A stretch of 64,000 bases of DNA from Pararhizobium sp. A13 (lineage in GTDB: Bacteria > Pseudomonadota > Alphaproteobacteria > Rhizobiales > Rhizobiaceae), in NCBI RefSeq assembly GCF_040126305.1, contig NZ_CP149512.1, positions 248,001 to 312,000 on the forward strand, given 5' to 3'. The first letter of the stretch is position 1. Every line of letters begins with the position of its first letter. Position numbers and translations under genes: made by a program. Shown here in pieces: positions 25,335 through 32,535 of the stretch. Under the pieces are notes generated by a model. It saw only the letters and a program-made list of their open reading frames with translations, was not told the DNA's origin and ran no database searches.

Positions 25335-26861
25335 TCAGGTTTTGGCGCACGCTGCCGCAAAGAACCCTTCCGGGCTTTCGACCTCGACAAGGCGCGCCTT
25401 GTCGATCAGCCAGAAACGATTGCCGACCGAGCGTACGAAGCTGCGGTCATGCGACACCAGGAAGCAGCTTGCCTGATGCGCCATCAGTTCGCCTTCCAGC
25501 GCCTCCTGAGCGTCGATATCGAGATGGTTCGTCGGCTCGTCGAGCAGATAGAAATTGGGGTTGGTCAGCCGCAGGACCAGCATACCGAGTCGCGCCTTCT
25601 GGCCGCCGGAAAGTTGGCTCACCGGCCGGGCCTGCAATTCCATCGTCATGCCGGCACCGGCAAGCAGCGTCCGTGCCCGCTGATCACCAATGTCGAACCG
25701 GCGAATGATTGTCTCCATAGGCGTATCGCTATCGCGAAGATCGGCCAGCGCCTGATCGCCGTAGCCAAGAACCAGCGAGGGCGTTGCTTTTATGCCCGCT
25801 TGCGTGATGTCCACATGATCGATTGCCCGGCGAAGCATGGCAACGAGGCGGGTCTTGCCGGCGCCGTTGGCTCCAAGCAACACAATTCGGTCACCCTGGC
25901 AGATGAACTGCTTACCGGTCCGGAAAAGCAGCGCGCCATCCGGTGTCTGAATGGTAGCATCGTCCAGCGTAATCAGAACCTTGGCATGCGTGCCGCGATT
26001 GCCGAGCTTGATCGCACCGGCAGAGCGTTCCAGATACGCCGGCTTTGCAGCCTCCTCCAGCTTTTCCGCCCGCTGCTTCAATTGCTTGGTCTTGACCACC
26101 AGAAGGTCGCTGCCAGAATTGATGCCAATATTGTTCAGCTTGGTTGCCTGCTTGCGAAGCTGCTCGGCTGTTTTCATGTCACGCTGATAGCGGCGCTCCT
26201 CAGAGGCATCGGTTTCGTCGAGCACAGCCCGCGCCCGGCTATAGGGCAGAGCGTAGATCTGCGATTGCACGGGGCGCAGAAACAGCGTCCGGTTCGTCAC
26301 CGCATCGAGGAAAGCGCGGTCGTGGCTCGCGATAATCACCGGCACATCGCGCGGTAGCGTGCTCAGCCACGCCTCGAGCATCGCGATCTTGCCGAGATCG
26401 AGATGGTTGGTCGGTTCGTCCAGCATGAGCACATCCGGTTCGGTTACCCAGACGCGAGCGAGCATCGCAATCCTTTGCCAGCCGCCGCTCAACTGTTTCA
26501 ACGGTCGCTCCCGAAGCGTCTCTGGAACCTCCAGCGATTCCAGCGCGACATCCACGCGCCAACTTTCGCTCGCCTGCTGATCGGTAGAAAGCGCATCCAG
26601 CACCGCGGCGTAGAAAGAAAGGTCGAGTGACGCTGCTGGGACGTTCTGCTCGACATAGCCGATCGTTAGTCCGCGCGCTTTTGCAATGTCGCCCTCACTC
26701 GCTTCCAGCATCCCAGCCATGCAGCGAAAAAGCGTCGATTTCCCGCGGCCGTTGGCCGCGATGAGGCCGATGCGATCGCCTGCGTTGACGACAAGATTGA
26801 GTTTGGAGAACAGCGGGGTGCCCAGCACGATGCCGAGATTGCGGATATTGATGAGGGTCAT
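25335..26861 (-). CDS. ABC-F family ATPase
   Basis: A 508-residue soluble protein with two ABC domains and no membrane segment. The first has Walker A ANGRGKST, signature LSGGWQRI and LMLDEPTNHLD. The second has GANGAGKT, LSGGQKAR and LLDEPTNHLD. The linker between them is charged and helical, as in ABC-F proteins. ABC-F factors act on the ribosome (translation quality or antibiotic protection) or couple to other machinery. ATG 26861 begins MTLINIRNLGI, the normal N-terminus; 17 residues upstream are unlikely to be translated. Convergent with the phosphatase. At 508 residues it is at the short end of the family. Confidence 0.92.
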   Translation of the reverse strand: MTLINIRNLGIVLGTPLFSKLNLVVNAGDRIGLIAANGRGKSTLFRCMAGMLEASEGDIAKARGLTIGYVEQNVPAASLDLSFYAAVLDALSTDQQASESWRVDVALESLEVPETLRERPLKQLSGGWQRIAMLARVWVTEPDVLMLDEPTNHLDLGKIAMLEAWLSTLPRDVPVIIASHDRAFLDAVTNRTLFLRPVQSQIYALPYSRARAVLDETDASEERRYQRDMKTAEQLRKQATKLNNIGINSGSDLLVVKTKQLKQRAEKLEEAAKPAYLERSAGAIKLGNRGTHAKVLITLDDATIQTPDGALLFRTGKQFICQGDRIVLLGANGAGKTRLVAMLRRAIDHVDITQAGIKATPSLVLGYGDQALADLRDSDTPMETIIRRFDIGDQRARTLLAGAGMTMELQARPVSQLSGGQKARLGMLVLRLTNPNFYLLDEPTNHLDIDAQEALEGELMAHQASCFLVSHDRSFVRSVGNRFWLIDKARLVEVESPEGFFAAACAKT

Positions 26862-27037
26862 GATCGTTCTCTGGTCTTGCCGCGCGACCGTCCACCGAGG
26901 GCTCTCAGCCATTATCGATGCGGTGCGTCAGGTGCGGCGATTTGAAGAATGCAGGCGGCTCAAACCATCAGGCTCGGCGCGGCAATGTCACGAAGGGCAG
27001 ACCAGAAAGCGGTTTTAAGAGAAACGGTCTCAGGTCA

Positions 27038-27061
27038 GCCCTGCAAACGCATTTGCAGGGC
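27038..27061. promoter_or_regulatory. Perfect 10-bp-arm inverted repeat upstream of ABC-F gene
   Basis: Arms GCCCTGCAAA (27038-27047) and TTTGCAGGGC (27052-27061) flank CGCA. It lies in the 326-bp gap between the MerR gene stop and the ABC-F start. No T-tract follows on either strand, so an operator or RNA hairpin is as likely as a terminator. Confidence 0.5.
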
Positions 27062-27125
27062 GTTGACGGGACCACGCTGGCGATGGTGCCGGAAACAAGT
27101 CTTCACTGCGCAGCCCTCCTTTCTC

Positions 27126-27139
27126 TGTGTCTAGACACA
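27126..27139. promoter_or_regulatory. 14-bp perfect palindrome
   Basis: TGTGTCTAGACACA is fully self-complementary, 64 bp from the previous inverted repeat and upstream of the ABC-F gene. The form is typical of a dimeric repressor site; the regulator is unknown. The rest of 26862-27187 shows no gene. Confidence 0.4.
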
Positions 27140-27187
27140 AGCGCATAGCATCGGGGTGACAAAATTGCAATCCTGGCTGGCGGTCGA

Positions 27188-27595
27188 TCACTCCTGATCG
27201 AAGGCCGAAATGATGGGGCACGGACCACTTGAGGTGGCACCGCAGGCAATCGCGAGCCGGCGAAGCGAATCCCGCGCTGTCTGCAGTGCGGCGATCTTCG
27301 CATCGAGCGCCGCGATCCGTTCCGCGGCAAGGGTGCGGGCGCGTTCCCGGTCCTCGCTAGCGTCCAGTTCCAGCAATTCGCCGATCTGCTCGAGCGTGAA
27401 ACCCGCCGACTGGGCCGAGCGAATGAACCGCAGGCGGCGGATATCCTCTTCGCCATAGCGCCGAACCCCGCCGGCGAGCCCGACGCCCCCGGTACGTTGC
27501 GGCGTGCCGATCAGCCCTCGCCGTTGGTAATAGCGGACTGTCTCGACGCCGACGCCGCCCTCGCGGGCGAGCCCGGCGATCGTTATGTTCCTCAT
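27188..27595 (-). CDS. MerR-family metal/thiol-responsive regulator
   Basis: A 135-residue MerR protein. It has a helix-turn-helix with TVRYYQRRGLI (residues 19-29), the dimerisation coiled coil ~75-112 and a C-terminal CGATSSGPCPII loop with Cys118 and Cys126. These match the Hg-binding Cys117 and Cys126 of MerR in position, but the third ligand Cys82 is replaced by Asp in ASEDRER. The ligand may therefore differ from Hg(II) or use other residues. ATG 27595 lies within the divergent MerR-type promoter region; longer in-frame starts would run across the operator. Divergent from the glutaredoxin-MauE gene. Confidence 0.9.
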   Translation of the reverse strand: MRNITIAGLAREGGVGVETVRYYQRRGLIGTPQRTGGVGLAGGVRRYGEEDIRRLRFIRSAQSAGFTLEQIGELLELDASEDRERARTLAAERIAALDAKIAALQTARDSLRRLAIACGATSSGPCPIISAFDQE

Positions 27596-27598
27596 CGC

Positions 27599-27630
27599 TT
27601 GACTCCGTACTATGGTACGGACCTTATACT
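27599..27630 (+). promoter_or_regulatory. MerR-type promoter/operator with 20-bp spacer
   Basis: The -35 element TTGACT (27599-27604) and -10 element TATACT (27625-27630) are separated by 20 bp. The spacer holds the dyad CCGTAC-tatg-GTACGG (27605-27620). Over-long spacing with a central dyad is the hallmark of MerR-activated promoters, and the sequence is close to the mer operon operator as I know it. It drives the glutaredoxin-MauE gene. Confidence 0.88.
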
Positions 27631-27671
27631 CCTGGCAATCGATCGAACCAAGCGAAATGAGAGATTGCATA

Positions 27672-28466
27672 ATGCTCGACAACGTATCCAAAACGGCCAC
27701 CCTCTACCGCATGGTCATGGACAAACACACCTGCCCCTACGGCCTGAAGGCCAAGGATCTCCTGCAACGCGAAGGCTATCACGTGGACGACCGGTGGCTG
27801 ACCACACGCGAGGAGACCGACGCATTCAAGGCCGAGCACAACATCAAGACCACGCCGCAGACCTTCATCAATGGCTCGCGCGTCGGCGGCTATGACGACC
27901 TGCGCCGGCATTTCGGAAAACCGGTTCGCGATCCGAAAGCCGTCACCTATCGCCCCGTCATCGCCGTATTTGCCGTCACCGCCCTGATGGCGCTGGCTGC
28001 AAGCTATGCTGCCTATGGCAGCGTTGTCACGGTGCGGGCGGCCGAGTGGTTCATCGCGTTCACGATGGCGGTGCTTGCCATTTTGAAGCTGCAGAATATC
28101 GAGGGTTTCTCGACGATGTTCCTCAACTACGACCTGCTCGCCAAGCGCTGGGTCCGCTACAGCTATGTCTATCCCTTCGCGGAAGCCGGAGCGGGGATCC
28201 TGATGATTGCCGGCGCCCTCAACTGGATATCGATTCCCGTCGCGCTGTTCATCGGCACGATCGGGGCCGTCTCGGTGTTCAAGGCGGTCTATATCGACAG
28301 GCGGGAACTGAAATGCGCCTGCGTCGGTGGCGACAGCAACGTACCGCTCGGTTTTGTGTCCTTGACCGAAAACCTGATGATGATCGCCATGGCGATCTGG
28401 ATGCTGGCGGCTTTATTGTCCGGCAATGGCGCCGATCATGCCATGCCGGGAATGGGCGCGATTTAA
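27672..28466 (+). CDS. Glutaredoxin-MauE/DoxX-like membrane fusion protein
   Basis: A 264-residue protein. The N-terminal glutaredoxin-like domain (residues ~8-80) has CPYG at residue 21 instead of dithiol CPYC, then TTPQTFINGSRVGGYDDL. A MauE/DoxX-like membrane domain follows, with about four helices from residue 95 and a conserved-looking KCACVGG turn between helices. The tail GADHAMPGMG carries His and Met. Such membrane proteins are thought to handle thiol redox in the envelope. Control by a MerR regulator suggests a role in metal or thiol stress. ATG 27672 is preferred; upstream in-frame ATGs overlap the promoter. Confidence 0.82.
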   Translation: MLDNVSKTATLYRMVMDKHTCPYGLKAKDLLQREGYHVDDRWLTTREETDAFKAEHNIKTTPQTFINGSRVGGYDDLRRHFGKPVRDPKAVTYRPVIAVFAVTALMALAASYAAYGSVVTVRAAEWFIAFTMAVLAILKLQNIEGFSTMFLNYDLLAKRWVRYSYVYPFAEAGAGILMIAGALNWISIPVALFIGTIGAVSVFKAVYIDRRELKCACVGGDSNVPLGFVSLTENLMMIAMAIWMLAALLSGNGADHAMPGMGAI

Positions 28467-28480
28467 GACTGTTGCCCAAT

Positions 28481-30145
28481 CTAATGCCGGGTTGAGACAC
28501 GTCCCATTCTGGCCAGCAGGATGACGGGCAGGATGCCGATGGCGACGATGGCGAGAGCTGCGATGGACGCCTCCTCATAGGTACCCCTCGCTGCCTCGCC
28601 GTAGAGATGCGTCGCGAAAGTCTCGACGTTCAGCGGGCGCAGCAGCAGGGTGGCGGGAAGCTCCTTGACGCAATCGACGAACACCAGCAAGGCGGCAGCC
28701 GTGATCGCCGCCTTCGACAACGGCAGGTGGACATATCGGAAGGTACCCGCCTTCGATTGGCCCAGGGTACGCGCCGCATGGTCGAAAGAGATGGGGATAC
28801 GCGCCAGCCCCGCCTCTATGCCGCCGGCCGAGATGGCAAGAAACCGAACCGTATAGGCATAGAGCAGCGCTGCATTCGACCCCATGAAGAGCAACCCTGT
28901 TGAAATGCCGAACCAAGCGGTCGCTGTACGGTCCACGAAGCGGTCAAATGTCCCCAGAACGATCAGAATTCCGATCGCGACGACCGTACCGGGAGCGGCA
29001 TAGCCGAGCGTCGAGAGGCGGTGAAACCAGGATGACGCGGCACCGGGACGCAGACGGCTAGCATAGGCGACAAGCAGGCCGAGAAGAACCGTTGTGACCG
29101 TCGCAAGGGCCGCCAGGCCTATGGTGTTGGCGCCCTCGACGAGGAACCGGGGCGAAAGCCCTGCAAACTCCACCCTTTTCCAGGCTTCGACGACAAGATA
29201 GGCCGCCGGAGCGGCGAAGCCCACAAGGATGGGCAAAAGCCCTGTGACAAACAGGAGCAGCCCTTTTGCCGGGGAAACGCGGCTTGGTTCGAAAGCGCGA
29301 TTGCGCTGCGCGCTGGAAGAGTAGCGCTGCTTTCCCCTCGCCCATCTTTCCCACGCAACCAGGATGACGACGATCGCAAGCAACGCCAAGGCGATCTGCG
29401 CTGCCCCCGGCAGATCGGACCGGGTGACCCAAGTCGTGTAGATAGAGACGGTCAATGTCCGCACGCCGAGAAACTCGGAGGCGCCGATATCGTTGAGTGC
29501 TTCCATAAGCGCGAGACTGACGCCGACGGCAACCGCGGGCCGCGCCAGCGGCAGAGCAACGTGCCAGAAGATCGCGCGCCGGGAAATGCCGAGTGTTCTT
29601 GCAGCCTCGATCAGATTGGCGGACTGCGTCAAGAACATCGCCCGCACCGGAATATAGACATAAGGGTAGAGCACGAAACCCAGAAGCACGATACAGCCCG
29701 TCATCGAGCGCAGGTCCGGCAGGCGAAATTCCCTTGGGCTGGAATAGCCGAGCAGCCAACGCACCGCCCCCTGCACCGGCCCTATCGGATGCAGGATGTC
29801 GAGATAGGCATAGGCAATGATATAGGTCGGCACCGCAAGCGGCAGCAGCAGCGCCCATTCGAGCACCCGGCGGCCCGGAAAGGTGTAGGCTGTGACCAGC
29901 CAGGCCGTCGTCGTTCCGACAATGGCGGTGATCAGACCCACACCACAGAGGAGAATGACTGTATCCATCAAGGCGACGGGCAGGACTGTGGTGACAAGAT
30001 GCGACCACAGGCCTTCGGATCCCTGCACCGCCTGCAGCAAGAGCGCCAAGAACGGCAACAGGACGAAACAGGCGACCGCGGCCGCGCAGACCAGCCACCT
30101 GGACCCAGTGGAGCGCCGGTGCCGGCTTCGTGCGGCGCTGGTCAT
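28481..30145 (-). CDS. fbpB: Fe(III) ABC transporter permease (FbpB type, duplicated)
   Basis: A 554-residue double-length permease with two binding-protein-dependent transport domains of about six helices each. Each carries an EAA loop (ANLIEAARTLGISRRAIFWH near 185; ISFDHAARTLGQSKAG near 465). Duplicated permeases are typical of the FbpB/SfuB iron family. The gene ends 14 bp from the convergent glutaredoxin-MauE gene. TTG at 30148 precedes ATG 30145; ATG is taken. It lies 65 bp after fbpA and forms the inner-membrane channel of the iron importer. Confidence 0.9.
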   Translation of the reverse strand: MTSAARSRHRRSTGSRWLVCAAAVACFVLLPFLALLLQAVQGSEGLWSHLVTTVLPVALMDTVILLCGVGLITAIVGTTTAWLVTAYTFPGRRVLEWALLLPLAVPTYIIAYAYLDILHPIGPVQGAVRWLLGYSSPREFRLPDLRSMTGCIVLLGFVLYPYVYIPVRAMFLTQSANLIEAARTLGISRRAIFWHVALPLARPAVAVGVSLALMEALNDIGASEFLGVRTLTVSIYTTWVTRSDLPGAAQIALALLAIVVILVAWERWARGKQRYSSSAQRNRAFEPSRVSPAKGLLLFVTGLLPILVGFAAPAAYLVVEAWKRVEFAGLSPRFLVEGANTIGLAALATVTTVLLGLLVAYASRLRPGAASSWFHRLSTLGYAAPGTVVAIGILIVLGTFDRFVDRTATAWFGISTGLLFMGSNAALLYAYTVRFLAISAGGIEAGLARIPISFDHAARTLGQSKAGTFRYVHLPLSKAAITAAALLVFVDCVKELPATLLLRPLNVETFATHLYGEAARGTYEEASIAALAIVAIGILPVILLARMGRVSTRH

Positions 30146-30210
30146 CAAGGAGAATCCATTTCGTCGGCGACGGGACGGCGCCCGCGTTCTCCGCAGGCGC
30201 CGTCCTGCTT

Positions 30211-31233
30211 TTAGTTGTCGAAGCCGACCTTGTCGACCAGTTCACTTGCCTGCTTACGATGGCTGACGATTTCCGTCAAAGGTTTCGGATCGATCTTCAA
30301 TTCACCGAAGGATGCAATGATCGGGTCGGCCGAGGCGCCGGGCTTCACCGGATATTCGAAATTCGCTTCGGCGTAGATCTTCTGGGCCTCGTCGGACACG
30401 AGGTATTCCAGGAGCTTTACGGCTTCTGCCCTATTCGGCGCATGTTTTGCGACCGCAGCGCCGCTGACGTTGACCTGCGTCCCGCCGTCCTTGAAGGTTG
30501 GCAGGATCACCTTGATGGCGTTGCCCCAGGAAGCCTGCTCTTCGCCGCCCTTGCCCGACCGCATCAGGCCGACATAGTAGGAATTGGCAATCGCGATATC
30601 GCAAATGCCGCCGGCAATATCCTTGGCGCCGTCGCGGTCGCCGCCGGCAGCCTTGCGGGCCAGGTTGTCCTTGACGCCGGCGAGCCATTTCTCCGTCTCT
30701 TCAGCGCCGTAATGGGCGATGTAATCGGCAAAGAGCGCGGTGTTGTACGGGTGCTGGCCGGAGCGAATGCAGATCTTGCCCTTCCATTTCGGATCGGCCA
30801 GATCCTCGTAGTGGAAGGCCGCGAGATCGAGATCCTTTGCGGCATAAATGACGCGGGCGCGCATGGACAGCGCAAACCAGTTGCCTTTCGCATCGCGCAA
30901 CTGCTCCGGAATCGATTCCGTCAGGACACTGGATTCCACCGGCTGGGTGACGCCCTTCTCGACGAGATCGACGAGATTTCCCGCATCCACGGTCATCAGG
31001 ATATCGACCGGCGAGCTTTCGCCCTCGGCCGCGACGCGCTCGACCAGCCCGTCCTTGAGAAAGACCGTGTTGACCTTGGTACCCGTGGCTGCGGTGAAGG
31101 CATCCAATAGCGGCTGGATCAGACCCGGCTCGCGGGTCGTGTAGATATTGAGCTCCGCAGCCGACGCGGCGCCGGCGCCGAGCAGCAAGGTTGCTGAAAG
31201 CAGTGCGGATTTCGCGATGATCGACATGGTCAT
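30211..31233 (-). CDS. fbpA: Fe(III) ABC transporter periplasmic binding protein (FbpA type)
   Basis: A 340-residue protein with a signal peptide of about 26 residues (SALLSATLLLGAGAASA). The mature start AELNIYTTREP is of the ferric-binding-protein family. The NSYYVGLM stretch near residue 205 supplies the paired tyrosines that coordinate Fe(III) in FbpA. GGAGG precedes the ATG at 31233 closely and an ATG at 31227 is also possible. Order binding protein-permease is conserved; the ATPase gene is upstream on the same strand. The role is uptake of ferric iron, free or carried by a small chelator. Confidence 0.92.
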   Translation of the reverse strand: MTMSIIAKSALLSATLLLGAGAASAAELNIYTTREPGLIQPLLDAFTAATGTKVNTVFLKDGLVERVAAEGESSPVDILMTVDAGNLVDLVEKGVTQPVESSVLTESIPEQLRDAKGNWFALSMRARVIYAAKDLDLAAFHYEDLADPKWKGKICIRSGQHPYNTALFADYIAHYGAEETEKWLAGVKDNLARKAAGGDRDGAKDIAGGICDIAIANSYYVGLMRSGKGGEEQASWGNAIKVILPTFKDGGTQVNVSGAAVAKHAPNRAEAVKLLEYLVSDEAQKIYAEANFEYPVKPGASADPIIASFGELKIDPKPLTEIVSHRKQASELVDKVGFDN

Positions 31234-31330
31234 TTATCCTCCAGATGAACTGCGCCGTGCTGTCGAGCATTATAGGAGGCGCACGGTCAAGTTTAGTACG
31301 AGCAGTTTACCGTAAATGCCGCCCTGACAC

Positions 31331-32425
31331 TCAGGCTGCGGCAAATGCCAGACAGCTCTCCGGCAAGACGACCAAGCCGACAAGGTCCGTCCCAGCCTCC
31401 AGACGCTGCATCGTTCGAACCAGTAGCGGCTGCTCCAACCCCTCCACCTTGACGGCGAGTTGTTCCACGTCACCAAGGAAGACACGGCTATGCACGCGCC
31501 CGCAGACTTCTCCTGGCTCACGTGACACCGAAATTCCCTGTGGGCGGATATAGAGCGTGGCGGGGCTGCCCTCGCCGAGATCCAGCCTCTGCGCAAACCG
31601 GCCGATCACCGTTTCGACATATCCTTGGCGGTAAACGCCAGGAACCTTGTTGAAGGCGCAAAAGAACTCAGCGGCATAGGGGTTCACGGGCCGATCGTGC
31701 AGGTCGTAGCCAGACCCGGTCTGGACGATCCGGCCGGCCTTCATCAAGACAACCCTGTCGCCGGCCGAAAGGGCTTCTTCCGGGTCGTGGGTGACCATGA
31801 TGACAGTCGTGCCGAGGCTTTTCAGAAGCGAAAGCGTTTCATCTCGAACCCTGTCCCGCAGGCCGCGATCCAGGTTGGAAAACGGCTCGTCCATTAGCAG
31901 GATATCCGGCTGGGGCGCGAGCGCGCGGGCCAGAGCGGCGCGTTGCTGTTCGCCGCCCGACAGCATATGCGGATACCGTGCCTTCAGATGCTCTATGCCG
32001 ATATGTTCGAGAATTTCGGCGACCCTGTCGGCGACAGTCTTTTTCGGCCGGCCCCTCAGACCGAACAGGATGTTCTGCTCGACGGTCAGATGAGGAAAGA
32101 GAGCGTAGTCCTGGAAAACGAAACCGATCCTGCGGTCCTCCGGCTCCACGAAGACTGAAGGGCCCGAAACTTCGTCTCCGTTCAGCAGGATACGGCCGGC
32201 GTCGATCGTATCGACCCCGGCGATCATTCTCAGCAATGTCGATTTCCCGCAGCCGGAACGGCCAACGAGACAGATGATCTCGCCGGAGCCGATCGTCAGC
32301 GACACGTCGTCTAGGGCGACGGTCTTTCCAAACCTGCGACTTACATTGCACAGTTCGAGCGCCGGATCTTCTGCTGCCGGAATCAATCTCTCCTCCGTCT
32401 TTCGGTTCCACGCACCAAAGGTCAT
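31331..32425 (-). CDS. fbpC: Fe(III) ABC transporter ATP-binding protein (FbpC type)
   Basis: A 364-residue ATPase with Walker A GRSGCGKST, Q-loop FVFQDYALFPHLT, signature LSGGEQQR, Walker B LLMDEPFSNLD and a C-terminal TOBE-like regulatory region, as in iron and CUT1 importers. ATG 32425 has a perfect GGAGGA at good spacing, and 32 upstream in-frame codons are discarded. It is the first gene of the leftward unit, 97 bp ahead of fbpA. It is divergent from the adenylation-acyltransferase fusion across a TGA-N9-TCA site. Confidence 0.9.
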   Translation of the reverse strand: MTFGAWNRKTEERLIPAAEDPALELCNVSRRFGKTVALDDVSLTIGSGEIICLVGRSGCGKSTLLRMIAGVDTIDAGRILLNGDEVSGPSVFVEPEDRRIGFVFQDYALFPHLTVEQNILFGLRGRPKKTVADRVAEILEHIGIEHLKARYPHMLSGGEQQRAALARALAPQPDILLMDEPFSNLDRGLRDRVRDETLSLLKSLGTTVIMVTHDPEEALSAGDRVVLMKAGRIVQTGSGYDLHDRPVNPYAAEFFCAFNKVPGVYRQGYVETVIGRFAQRLDLGEGSPATLYIRPQGISVSREPGEVCGRVHSRVFLGDVEQLAVKVEGLEQPLLVRTMQRLEAGTDLVGLVVLPESCLAFAAA

Positions 32426-32461
32426 CGTTCCTCCGAAAACACCTATGCGCCCGCCGATAAC

Positions 32462-32477
32462 TTGACAATAGCATTCA
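32462..32477. promoter_or_regulatory. TTGACA -35 element overlapping TGA-N9-TCA iron-operator-like site
   Basis: TTGACA occupies 32462-32467. TGA (32463-32465), nine bases and TCA (32475-32477) form the consensus of the iron-responsive operator bound by RirA in rhizobia. It lies in the 110-bp divergent region between fbpC and the fusion gene, overlapping a possible rightward -35. The short consensus arises by chance, so the call rests mainly on position. Confidence 0.45.
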
Positions 32478-32535
32478 TGCATTTCATAGGGAGCAAATCC
32501 GACTTCCCTTTTTTCTTCCATACTGATTGCTTACC

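Noticed and set aside
29058..30245. 395-residue minus-strand frame over fbpB
   Set aside because: Frameshifted shadow of the permease with Arg-rich composition; the true frame has clear membrane segments.
31264..31292. TTGACC and TATAAT upstream of fbpA as a promoter
   Set aside because: On the minus strand the two hexamers are only 10 bp apart, too close for a sigma-70 promoter.
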